DNA from: Bacterioplanoides sp965219715
GTDB lineage: Bacteria; Pseudomonadota; Gammaproteobacteria; Pseudomonadales; Oceanobacteraceae
NCBI RefSeq assembly: GCF_965219715.1
Contig: NZ_OZ244785.1
Coordinates: 62,001 to 126,000, forward strand
Length of the DNA stretch: 64,000 nucleotides
Direction: 5' to 3'
How positions within the stretch are numbered: the stretch's first letter is position 1; each line of letters opens with the position of its first letter. This document shows positions 36,726 to 44,724 of this stretch, piece after piece. Made by a program: the position numbers and the translations under genes. The notes under the pieces are model-generated. The model ran no database searches. It saw only the letters and a list, made by a program, of their open reading frames with translations, and was not told the DNA's origin.

Positions 36726-37592
36726 ATGACGATGCAAAAACAAACATTATCCACCACCGCCGGTCACGATATTGTCGCGCGTGTTTTTCCGGCTGAGAAA
36801 GGAACTGACATCAAGGGCGTTTGTGTCATTGCAACCGCCACGGGCGTGGCGCAGTACCTGTACGATGATTTTGCCAACTGGTTAACCGAGCACGGTTATA
36901 CCGCCATTACTTTCGATTATGACGGTATCGGTTTGTCGGTAGATCGCCATGTGAAATACAGCAAAAGCGATAAACTAAGTTGGGCGCAATACGATTGTGC
37001 GGCGGTGATGAAGTTTGTTAAGCAGGAATTTCCTGAGCAAAAAGTGACCTGGATTGGTCACAGTGTGGGTGCTCATATGTTGGGCATGATGGAAAGTACC
37101 GATGATATCGATCATGCCATTACCGTAGGCGCGGGTACCGGCACCTGGTGGTATAACGCTCCACCAACCAAACGTGTGGCCTGGTTCTTATGGTATTTTC
37201 TGGTTCCGGCTGTGGTACCGGTAATGGGCTATTTCCCCGGCGATAAATTAAAAATTATGTGTGATATGCCAAAAGGTGTGATCATGCAGTGGCGTCGCTG
37301 GTGTCTGAAGAAAAATTACGCGGTTGAACATGAAGGCGAGTGGTTAAAGCAGCGCTTTGCTGACGTGAAAATGCCAATCACCTCACTGGCATTCAGCGAT
37401 GACGATATGATGTCGATGAAAAACGTTGAGATGTTGCATGGTTTCTTTACCAATGCACCGCAAAAAATGGTGAAAATTACACCGGCGGATGTGAACCAGA
37501 AACGTATTGGCCATATTGGCTGGCATAAGAAACGTTACCGTGAGTTGTGGGATAAATACTTCCTGCCAGCGCTGGAGCAGAATTCAGCCTGA
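36726..37592 (+). CDS. Alpha/beta hydrolase (COG4757-like)
   Basis: This 288-residue cytoplasmic protein has the alpha/beta hydrolase fold: strand-loop TFDYDGIGLS, nucleophile elbow GHSVGA with S113, an acid near FSDDDMMS, and a late H in RIGHIGWHKK. It matches the predicted hydrolases of COG4757, whose substrates are unknown. An AGAGG site precedes the ATG. It follows the MarR gene by 114 bases and is separated from the next hydrolase by hairpins. Confidence 0.88.
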   Translation: MTMQKQTLSTTAGHDIVARVFPAEKGTDIKGVCVIATATGVAQYLYDDFANWLTEHGYTAITFDYDGIGLSVDRHVKYSKSDKLSWAQYDCAAVMKFVKQEFPEQKVTWIGHSVGAHMLGMMESTDDIDHAITVGAGTGTWWYNAPPTKRVAWFLWYFLVPAVVPVMGYFPGDKLKIMCDMPKGVIMQWRRWCLKKNYAVEHEGEWLKQRFADVKMPITSLAFSDDDMMSMKNVEMLHGFFTNAPQKMVKITPADVNQKRIGHIGWHKKRYRELWDKYFLPALEQNSA

Positions 37593-37602
37593 TCTATGTA
37601 AC

Positions 37603-37658
37603 AGATGATCACTCTTTTGTATGGAGTGATCATCTTATGTCTATGCATTTATGTAGAC
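37603..37658. repeat. Two tandem hairpins between hydrolase genes
   Basis: AGATGATCACTC and GAGTGATCATCT are perfect 12-base arms (37603-37635). A second small repeat, GTCTA...TAGAC, follows at 37639-37658. Neither has a T-run. They may protect the upstream message end or act as a protein-binding site. Confidence 0.5.
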
Positions 37659-37717
37659 GCTGTCAACATTAAGCGATATCGTGCCAGACACTTCCAACTG
37701 AGATAGGTGAGGCCTGA

Positions 37718-38830
37718 ATGGCGGTCTGGATTGTGTTGTCGCTTTTGTTTGCTCTGGCCGCAGGTTATTACCTGCTGCGGGTCGTTAAAAAGCCCGAGCT
37801 CATCTATCAATCAAACCCTGATAATCAGCGTCTATTGGCACAGCTGCCTATTCTCCAGCGCCGTTACTGGCCAACTCCGTGGATTTTTAATACTCACTTG
37901 CAGCTGTTATTTCTCGGTCTGAAAAAAGCGTTCGCCCCGAAGCTTCACTACGATCGCAGCGATCAGTTAATTGCGCAAGATGGTGGAACCCTGGCGGTAG
38001 AATGGCTGGGTACCGAATTGCCTGACGACACACCCACTCTGGTGTTGCTTCATACCATCTCTGGCAGCGCCCACAGCATGCGTGGTTTTGTGCGTTATAT
38101 TCATCAGCACCTCGGCTGGCGGGTTGCGGTCTGTATCCGCCGTGGTCATTCGGGCTTGCCGCTGACCGCTGCAAAATACAACACCATGGGTTGCAGTGCA
38201 GATTTTCGTTTGCAGCTGCAACATATTGAAAACAGCTTCCCACAATCTCCGTTATTTGCCGTTGGTATCTCTGCGGGCTCTGGTGTACTGGCACGTTATC
38301 TTGGTGAAGTGGGTGAAAATACGCCGCTAAAAGGTGCAGTGGCCTATTGTCCGGGTTATGATCTGGAAATTGCTTTTCAACGTTCCCAGCCTTTTTATAG
38401 CAAGATGATGGCAAAAAAACTGATCCGTACGTTTTTAAAGGGTCAGGAGCAACATTTTGGTCATATGCCGGGTTACATGAAGGCATTGGCTGCAAACGAT
38501 CTGCATCAGCTGCACGATCATATGTATGAAATCGCGGGTTTTGATAATTATCAGGACTATTTACTGGCAACCAACCCGGTTGCTTGTTTCGAGAATATTG
38601 CGGTACCGATTTTAATCATCAACGCAAAAGATGATCCGGTCTGTCATATCAATAATGCCTACGAAAAAACACAACAAATAGAAAATATGGCGAATACCAT
38701 GCTGGTGATTACTGATCGGGGAAGTCACTGCGCATACTTCGAAGGCCTCACCGCCAAACCCTGGGCTAACCGCTTAATTGCAGACTATCTGAGATGTCTG
38801 GTGTTATCAGACAAACACAACGCTATTTAA
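37718..38830 (+). CDS. Membrane-anchored alpha/beta hydrolase (YheT-like)
   Basis: This 370-residue protein has an N-terminal hydrophobic helix (residues 3-20), so it is likely anchored in the membrane. The core matches the YheT/COG0429 branch: LLHTISGSAHSMRGF near the oxyanion site, RGHSGLP, nucleophile elbow GISAGSG with S185, then an acid in NAKDDPVC and histidine in DRGSHCAYFE. Relatives include bacterial and eukaryotic ABHD1/3-type lipid esterases. GTGAGG precedes the ATG. The next gene starts 14 bases after its stop. Confidence 0.88.
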   Translation: MAVWIVLSLLFALAAGYYLLRVVKKPELIYQSNPDNQRLLAQLPILQRRYWPTPWIFNTHLQLLFLGLKKAFAPKLHYDRSDQLIAQDGGTLAVEWLGTELPDDTPTLVLLHTISGSAHSMRGFVRYIHQHLGWRVAVCIRRGHSGLPLTAAKYNTMGCSADFRLQLQHIENSFPQSPLFAVGISAGSGVLARYLGEVGENTPLKGAVAYCPGYDLEIAFQRSQPFYSKMMAKKLIRTFLKGQEQHFGHMPGYMKALAANDLHQLHDHMYEIAGFDNYQDYLLATNPVACFENIAVPILIINAKDDPVCHINNAYEKTQQIENMANTMLVITDRGSHCAYFEGLTAKPWANRLIADYLRCLVLSDKHNAI

Positions 38831-38844
38831 TAACCGGGATTTTT

Positions 38845-39585
38845 ATGAGCCAGGCAATCACATTGGAGCACCAGGAATCCGTTGCTGTATTAACAATGGA
38901 GACGGCTGAGAACCGTCATAATCCGCAGTTTATTGCGGAGTTTCATCAACACCTGGATACGATCGAAAAGCACCAGAAAACCGGTGCGATTGTATTAACC
39001 TCAGCGTCGGAAAAAAACTGGTCCTTAGGGATCGATCTGGACTGGATGTCTGCTCCGGACAACGATGCAGCAGGGAATGCCCGGTTTATGAACGACGTTA
39101 CCGGGCTGTTTAAACGGTTAATCAACTATCCTGTGCCTGTTATTGCGGCATTAAATGGGCACACGTTTGGTAACGGTTCGGTGCTGGCGTGTGCCTGTGA
39201 TTTCCGTTTTATGAAGTCGGATAAAGGTTTTTTCTGCTTCCCGGAAGTGGATGTGTTTGTGCCTTTCTTCCCGTCGATGTTTCCGCTGATTAACAAGGCA
39301 ATTCCTCAGACGTTCTTTAATCGTCTGGCGATGACCGGAGAGCGTGTTGGAGCACAACAACTGCTGGACCATCAGGTGGTGGAAGCCATTTTTGACGATG
39401 AGCAGACACTGCAGGCTGGCGTTATGGCGTTTGCTTCTAAACTAAAGAAAAATCGCTGGATTTATGGTCAGAATAAATCGCAGATGAATAAAGGAATCAC
39501 TCAGGTAATGGAACAGGAAGATCCTGCATTTATCGAAAAAATGAGCCTTGTTCTGACACAGATGATGCAAAAAAATAATGCCTGA
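38845..39585 (+). CDS. Enoyl-CoA hydratase/isomerase family protein
   Basis: This 246-residue protein has the crotonase fold. The oxyanion-hole segments are WSLGIDLDW and NGHTFGNGSVLACACDFRFM, and FPEVDVFVPF follows as in isomerase-type members. The usual catalytic glutamates of hydratases are not clearly present, so it may be a delta3-delta2-enoyl-CoA isomerase-like or other crotonase. I chose ATG 38845 over an upstream ATG at 38794 that overlaps the previous gene. With the two hydrolases and the MarR regulator it suggests a small lipid or acyl-CoA metabolism unit. Confidence 0.88.
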   Translation: MSQAITLEHQESVAVLTMETAENRHNPQFIAEFHQHLDTIEKHQKTGAIVLTSASEKNWSLGIDLDWMSAPDNDAAGNARFMNDVTGLFKRLINYPVPVIAALNGHTFGNGSVLACACDFRFMKSDKGFFCFPEVDVFVPFFPSMFPLINKAIPQTFFNRLAMTGERVGAQQLLDHQVVEAIFDDEQTLQAGVMAFASKLKKNRWIYGQNKSQMNKGITQVMEQEDPAFIEKMSLVLTQMMQKNNA

Positions 39586-39590
39586 GTAAT

Positions 39591-39628
39591 ATCCCCGCAA
39601 ATTGCGCTGCATTTTGCGGGATTTTTTG
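39591..39628 (+). terminator. Intrinsic terminator after the enoyl-CoA hydratase gene
   Basis: CCCGCAAA pairs with TTTTGCGGG around a loop and is followed by a T-run. It ends the MarR-linked gene group. Confidence 0.9.
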
Positions 39629-39725
39629 ATTTGCTCTTCATTCTGAAAATATTCAGAGATATTGATGAATATTTTCAGGGCACGGTTTCTGCAAGAGTCA
39701 TTGATTGTCTTGCTGGAGCTGTTCT

Positions 39726-41351
39726 ATGAATTTCTCTCTGAAAGATTTTCTGTTTATAAAACTTCTGCTGTTCTATCTGGTCATGGCGATCACAATGGTG
39801 TGTGCTGATCCCGGAATATCGAACTGGATAGATTCACTGGCATACGATTTAAAGGAAGGCGATCCGATTGCTCCGCGGATTATCGTGCTCTTGGCAACAT
39901 CCGCTTTTGTCTGTTTGCCATTGATGGTGAGTACGCTGTGGTTACGACTCCCCTTGTTTCTGCTGTTTGTAATCAGTCTTACTATTGGTATCAGTTTCCG
40001 CCTGATTAACGGACAGTTTTCCGTCTGGGAGGCGACGCTGTTCCTTAATGAATTTGGCTTCGCAGGCGATGCCATCAACGAATTCCTGCCGGAAATTGCT
40101 AAAGCTCTGGCTTTTAGTCTGGTTGCTGCATGCCTGTTATGGCTGACCAGGCCTGAATTACGGCTGGCTGCACCGGTACAGATATTGTTGTTTGCTCCAC
40201 TAATGTTGCCAGTCATGTATTTGCATATTGCTAAAGGTGGTTATTGGATCACGCATTTTGCAATGCCGTTAAAAGTACCTTCGTCTTTGTATTTCGCCGC
40301 TCAGTATGCTGTATATCAGGGGGATCGGGATGACGCCCGGATCATTGCCGTGAGTCCGGTGGATTACAATATCATTCTGATTGTTGATGAGAGTATTCGG
40401 GGCGATTGGTTATCGATTAATAACCCATATTCAGCGACCACTCCATATCTTGAGCGGCTGGTTTCAGATCCGCACTGGAGTAACTTTGGTGTGGTCAGTT
40501 CGATGTCTAATTGTTCGGCCTCCGCGAACTTGTTGCTGCGCAGTGGGGTGCCTGAGTCGGCGTTACCTGAGGCGTCTGAGCGCTTATTCAAAGACGCCAA
40601 CCTTTTCCAGTACGCCAGTGCAGCCGGTTTTGAAACACATTATTTTGATGGTCAGGTTAAGGGAAAGCGACTGAATAATTATTTTACCCGCAGTGAAATT
40701 GCAGACATCGACCAATACAAAGCATTTCGTAATGTGTATCAACTGGCGGATGAAGAAATAGATCAGCATATGGCCGTTGATACTGTAAAAGCGGTGGGTC
40801 TGGCTCAATCTCCGTTGTTTATCTACATCAATAAAGTGGGTACTCACTTTCCCTATGAATTGACGTATCCGCAAGTTCAACAAAATGAAGATGACGACAA
40901 ACCGGATCATTATCGAAAAGCCTTAAGCTGGAGCGTTGATCATTTTATGCAGGTGCTGGTTGAAGGTTTGCAGTCACTGAACGAACCCAGCCTTATTTTT
41001 TATACCTCTGATCATGGCCAGGGGCTGGGTGAAATGAATATTCGTTCGACACATTGTTTGCCAAAACAGGTTCCCGATGTTCAGGCCAGAGTGCCCTTGC
41101 TGGTAGGAGCCATAAATATGGTTTTGGATGAGAATTGGCAGTCTTCCGGTGGTGAATACTCACAATTTCAGTTATTTCCCAGTGTGATCAAGTCGATGGG
41201 ATTAACGATCGACATGCCGGATATGGCCCAGGACTTATCGACGCCCTGGGAGGGGAAAAGGCTGTTCTTATCCGGAGATATAACCGGGCGCGGTCAGCTC
41301 AGTCGTAATCCTTTTAAATATCGCCCTGAAGGGGAGATGGCTCGGAAGTAA
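39726..41351 (+). CDS. Membrane sulfatase-fold transferase, EptA/phosphoethanolamine-transferase-like
   Basis: This 541-residue protein has four to five N-terminal hydrophobic segments (about residues 5-170), then a periplasmic alkaline-phosphatase/sulfatase-type domain. The metal motifs are ILIVDESIRGDW and FYTSDHGQGLGE, as in lipid A phosphoethanolamine transferases. The nucleophile position, normally Thr in EptA, reads CSASANL, with Ser. GTHFPYE is also conserved in the family. A role in modifying an envelope glycolipid is inferred. GGAG precedes ATG 39726. It stands alone between a terminator and a thioesterase gene. Confidence 0.82.
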   Translation: MNFSLKDFLFIKLLLFYLVMAITMVCADPGISNWIDSLAYDLKEGDPIAPRIIVLLATSAFVCLPLMVSTLWLRLPLFLLFVISLTIGISFRLINGQFSVWEATLFLNEFGFAGDAINEFLPEIAKALAFSLVAACLLWLTRPELRLAAPVQILLFAPLMLPVMYLHIAKGGYWITHFAMPLKVPSSLYFAAQYAVYQGDRDDARIIAVSPVDYNIILIVDESIRGDWLSINNPYSATTPYLERLVSDPHWSNFGVVSSMSNCSASANLLLRSGVPESALPEASERLFKDANLFQYASAAGFETHYFDGQVKGKRLNNYFTRSEIADIDQYKAFRNVYQLADEEIDQHMAVDTVKAVGLAQSPLFIYINKVGTHFPYELTYPQVQQNEDDDKPDHYRKALSWSVDHFMQVLVEGLQSLNEPSLIFYTSDHGQGLGEMNIRSTHCLPKQVPDVQARVPLLVGAINMVLDENWQSSGGEYSQFQLFPSVIKSMGLTIDMPDMAQDLSTPWEGKRLFLSGDITGRGQLSRNPFKYRPEGEMARK

Positions 41352-41462
41352 CGCGATTTGTTCCAGAAAGTTACCGCGCAATTTGGCTAACAATAGCGAG
41401 ATTTTTTGCACTGTGGCGGGGCGAAAATACGGGTTATGATGTTTGCACGTTTTCAATGAGCA

Positions 41463-41873
41463 ATGATCATGACCAAAGAGCAAATGCAGCAGTTTTTTGC
41501 TGACGAGTTTCCGCAGGCGGAATTTACCATTGATGAACTGGGCCATCGCTGTGCGACCATTCGCAAACATATTGAATTTAAGCATCTGCGCCCGGGCGGC
41601 ACCGTTTCCGGCCCGGTGATGATGGAACTGGCGGATGCGGCTTTGTATGTCACCATTCTGAATGAGATTGGCCTGGTTGCACTGGCAGTAACCACCAATC
41701 TCAACATTAATTTCCTGAATAAACCCGAGTCTGAAAAAGATCTGATCGCTGAATGTAAGCTGATCAAAGTGGGGAAGGCGTTAATTATTGGTGATGTGTA
41801 TCTTTATTCAGAAGGCAAAGAAGATCCGGTGGCTCACGCTGTTGGAACCTATTCAGTTCCGCCTAAGCGCTAG
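41463..41873 (+). CDS. PaaI/YigI-type hotdog thioesterase
   Basis: This 136-residue protein has the hotdog fold: HLRPGGTVSGPVMMELADAALYVTIL matches the catalytic helix region of PaaI-type acyl-CoA thioesterases (conserved Gly-x-Val-Ser-Gly...D/E), followed by VTTNLNINFLNKP. The substrate is an acyl- or aryl-CoA. Two ATG codons (41463, 41469) are possible starts. It converges on the OYE gene across a structured gap. Confidence 0.88.
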   Translation: MIMTKEQMQQFFADEFPQAEFTIDELGHRCATIRKHIEFKHLRPGGTVSGPVMMELADAALYVTILNEIGLVALAVTTNLNINFLNKPESEKDLIAECKLIKVGKALIIGDVYLYSEGKEDPVAHAVGTYSVPPKR

Positions 41874-41897
41874 TTTTCATATTTATTAAAGCCTGCG

Positions 41898-41981
41898 ATA
41901 TCTTTTTAATAACAGCTGCAGGAGCAGCGGCCTGTCACCGGAGCAGGGACGCGATTGTGACAGGTGTGGCTGAAAAGATAT
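41898..41981. other. Nested inverted repeats in a convergent intergenic region
   Basis: Outer arms ATATCTTTT (41898-41906) and AAAAGATAT (41973-41981) enclose inner arms CCTGTCAC (41931-41938) and GTGACAGG (41957-41964). All are perfect. The element fills most of the 136-bp gap between two converging genes and could fold as one long stem in RNA from either strand. Confidence 0.5.
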
Positions 41982-42009
41982 GGCGGGGTTTAATGACCCT
42001 GCCTGTGCT

Positions 42010-43245
42010 TTAAACCTGACTGTTTAAATAGGCACGATAACGCTTAATCAGTTTCTTTAAACGAATCCGGTCACGAATCAAGGAAAGCAGCGGTGAGGCA
42101 TTAACCTTAGGGTTTTTACCTTTACCCATACGCTGTAACTGTCGTTTGATTACCGCCATGGTGGCCAGCGACGCAATGGCCTTGTCTTTCCATTGCACTA
42201 CCGGGTCGTGGGCGGAAACGGAAGCATCTTTTTGCCATTCGTTAGGCAGTTGAGGGTTCATTGCCAGTGCGGTGCCGATACCCACCATATCAAAGCCTTC
42301 AGTCAGTACCTGTTCGGCAACCGGTAGGCGGCGTACGCCTCCTGTAGTCATCACCGGTATCGTCGCGACAGCAGCAATGTCTTTGGCAAAGGCGAGAAAG
42401 TAGGCTTCGCGCTCTAATGTGCGGCCATCGGCGGTACGTCCTTGCATCGCCGGGCTTTCGTAACTACCGCCGGACAACTCTAATAAATCGATTGGCAGGG
42501 CATTCAGTGCTTTTACGACGGCCTTGGCATCGTTGGTATCAAAACCACCACGCTGGAAATCCGCAGAGTTAATTTTTACCGTCACTGCAAACTCTGGTGA
42601 TACCTGTGCCCGTACGGCTTTGATAATGTCTACCAGCAGGCGCATGCGGTTTTCAATTGAGCCACCATATTCATCATTACGTTTATTGGTGAGCGGCGAT
42701 AGAAATTGCGAAATTAAATACCCATGAGCTGCGTGAATCTGCACTCCATCAAAACCGGCTTTTTCTGCTTGTGAAGCGGTATCAACAAAACGCTGAATCA
42801 GGTTCTGTATCTCTTCAACAGTCATGGCGCGCGGTTGACCAAATAAATGTGAGTGTTTACCCAGGTCCAATGGAATATCCGAAGGAGACAACACATCACC
42901 ACCCATGGCAGCAAACACCTGACGTCCGGGGTGATTAATCTGCATCCAGACCTTGGTGTCATTTTGTTTTGCTTGTTGTGCCCAGGTTTTAAACGGCGCC
43001 AGATCAGTCTCTTTTTCTAATACGATGCCACCGGGGCCGGTCAACGCCCGCTGGCTGACCATCACATTGCCAGTAATTGATACACCGGTCCCGCCATTAG
43101 CCCAGCGGCTATAAAGACGAAATAAACCGTCACCGGGAATTTGTCCGGTCTCCGACATATTTTCTTCCATCGCGGCTTTGGCGATGCGGTTTTTAATGGT
43201 CTGGCCGCAGGGCAGAGTAAAGGCTTGAAACGCTGAGTGAGTCAT
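42010..43245 (-). CDS. NADH:flavin oxidoreductase, Old Yellow Enzyme family
   Basis: This 411-residue cytoplasmic flavoenzyme has the FMN-binding TIM barrel of the OYE family: NRIAKAAMEE near the start, then QINHPGRQ, GFDGVQIHAAHGYLISQFLSPLTNKRNDEYGGS (the substrate-binding H-x-x-H region and catalytic Tyr segment), and TTGGVR. Family members reduce activated alkenes, quinones or nitro compounds with NAD(P)H. Its ATG lies inside a long inverted repeat, so translation may be controlled. It follows dbpA on the same strand by 90 bases. Confidence 0.9.
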   Translation of the reverse strand: MTHSAFQAFTLPCGQTIKNRIAKAAMEENMSETGQIPGDGLFRLYSRWANGGTGVSITGNVMVSQRALTGPGGIVLEKETDLAPFKTWAQQAKQNDTKVWMQINHPGRQVFAAMGGDVLSPSDIPLDLGKHSHLFGQPRAMTVEEIQNLIQRFVDTASQAEKAGFDGVQIHAAHGYLISQFLSPLTNKRNDEYGGSIENRMRLLVDIIKAVRAQVSPEFAVTVKINSADFQRGGFDTNDAKAVVKALNALPIDLLELSGGSYESPAMQGRTADGRTLEREAYFLAFAKDIAAVATIPVMTTGGVRRLPVAEQVLTEGFDMVGIGTALAMNPQLPNEWQKDASVSAHDPVVQWKDKAIASLATMAVIKRQLQRMGKGKNPKVNASPLLSLIRDRIRLKKLIKRYRAYLNSQV

Positions 43246-43284
43246 GGTCAGGTACCTGAATTTTTATTCAGTGTACCTGACCAT
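43243..43284 (-). promoter_or_regulatory. Long inverted repeat enclosing the OYE start codon
   Basis: CATGGTCAGGTAC and GTACCTGACCATG are perfect 13-base arms, with further inner pairing CTGAAT/ATTCAG after one bulge. The OYE ATG lies in one arm. At DNA level it contains two copies of a TCAGGTAC motif, typical of an operator; at RNA level it would hide the start codon. Confidence 0.6.
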
Positions 43285-43335
43285 GGAAAAGCGTGAGGAG
43301 GTTAAACAGGCCAGAATTCGATGGCGTTTGGCAGA

Positions 43336-44706
43336 TCAGGCTTTGCGAACTTTAATTTTGCGGCCTTTAATGCGGCTTTGTTGCAGATGCTCCAGGGCAA
43401 ATTTGGCCTGGTCTCGTTCGACTGCGACATAAGCAACGTAATCCAGCACATCAATTTTGCCAACGGTTTTACCATCAATACCGCCGTTGTTGGTTAATGC
43501 ACCAAGAATATCGCCCGGGCGCAACTTGTCTTTACGACCGGCCTGTAAACACAGGCTGACATACGGCATTGGTGTAATCGTAGTTGCCTGCTCTGCGGTT
43601 AAATCCTGCTCGGCGTGTAAATCACCCGCCGGGTGCTCATTAATAGCCTCAATTTTGTACTGCTCTTTTTCTGTCGCAATACTGATGGCTATACCGGACT
43701 TGTCGGCACGGCCGGTTCGACCAATACGGTGAGCGTAGACATCGGTATCACGTGGTAAATCAAAGTTGATCACGTATTCCAGATCATCGACGTCCAAACC
43801 ACGCGCAGCCACGTCGGTGGCAATTAAGAAATTAGCGCTTTGTTGCTTAAAGCGAATTAATACCCGATCCCGGTCTTTCTGATCCATATCGCCTTGCAGG
43901 GCCATGGCGCTGCAGCGCAAATCCTGCAACGCTTGGGACACTTCCTGCACTACTTGTTTGGTATTGCAGAAAATCACGGCCTGCTGAATATCAAAATAAC
44001 TCAGCACTTTTTTCAGCGTTTCAATTTTTTCTGAACGAGGGCAGATAAATAATTGTTGCTGGATTTTTTTCTGGTCGTGGGTATCGGCAATACGAATCGA
44101 CTCTGGCTGGTATTGTAAGTGCTTACTCAGCTGTTCGATATTTTCCGGGTAGGTTGCCGAAAACAGCAAAGTCTGACGTTGTTCCGGAGTGTGAGCGGCA
44201 ATATCTTCGATATCATCGCGGAAACCCATATCCAGCATACGGTCGGCTTCGTCCAGCACCAGGGTTTTAATCTGATCGATTTTCAGTGTGTTTTTGCGCA
44301 GGTGATCTTTAATTCGCCCGGGAGTGCCCACCACAATATGAGCACCGTGCGATAGGGAACCGATTTGTGGACCAATTGGCTGACCACCGGATAAAATCAC
44401 CACTTTGATATTGGCGATATGGCGCGCCAATTTACGGATTTCCTGAGCAACCTGAGTCGCCAGTTCCCGGGTCGGGCATAACACCAGCGCCTGGGCACCA
44501 AAAAAACGTGGATTAATTTTATCGAGAATTGCCAGGGAAAAAGCTGCTGTTTTACCGCTGCCGGTTTTTGCCTGGGCAATAACATCTTTGCCCTGCAATG
44601 CCAGAGGTAATGCCTGTGCCTGAATATCGGTCATCGACTGATAACCCATATTATTCAGATTGTCGATTTGTGCCTTGCTGATTTTTAATTCGCTGAAGTT
44701 TGACAT
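43336..44706 (-). CDS. dbpA: ATP-dependent RNA helicase DbpA
   Basis: DbpA is a DEAD-box helicase for late assembly of the 50S subunit, activated by hairpin 92 of 23S rRNA. The 456-residue protein has the Q motif, AKTGSGKT (residues 46-53), DEAD (152-155), SAT and HRIGRTGR. The C-terminal 75 residues (DKLRPGDILGALTNNGGIDGKTVGKIDV) form the specific RNA-binding domain that marks DbpA. It is followed by the OYE gene and preceded by trmA with an 18-base gap. Confidence 0.95.
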   Translation of the reverse strand: MSNFSELKISKAQIDNLNNMGYQSMTDIQAQALPLALQGKDVIAQAKTGSGKTAAFSLAILDKINPRFFGAQALVLCPTRELATQVAQEIRKLARHIANIKVVILSGGQPIGPQIGSLSHGAHIVVGTPGRIKDHLRKNTLKIDQIKTLVLDEADRMLDMGFRDDIEDIAAHTPEQRQTLLFSATYPENIEQLSKHLQYQPESIRIADTHDQKKIQQQLFICPRSEKIETLKKVLSYFDIQQAVIFCNTKQVVQEVSQALQDLRCSAMALQGDMDQKDRDRVLIRFKQQSANFLIATDVAARGLDVDDLEYVINFDLPRDTDVYAHRIGRTGRADKSGIAISIATEKEQYKIEAINEHPAGDLHAEQDLTAEQATTITPMPYVSLCLQAGRKDKLRPGDILGALTNNGGIDGKTVGKIDVLDYVAYVAVERDQAKFALEHLQQSRIKGRKIKVRKA

Positions 44707-44724
44707 GGTTAGCAGTGTTCTCAG

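Noticed and set aside
37887..38570. Long minus-strand frame opposite the YheT-like hydrolase
   Set aside because: Fully antisense to a gene with clear catalytic motifs; composition typical of a shadow frame.
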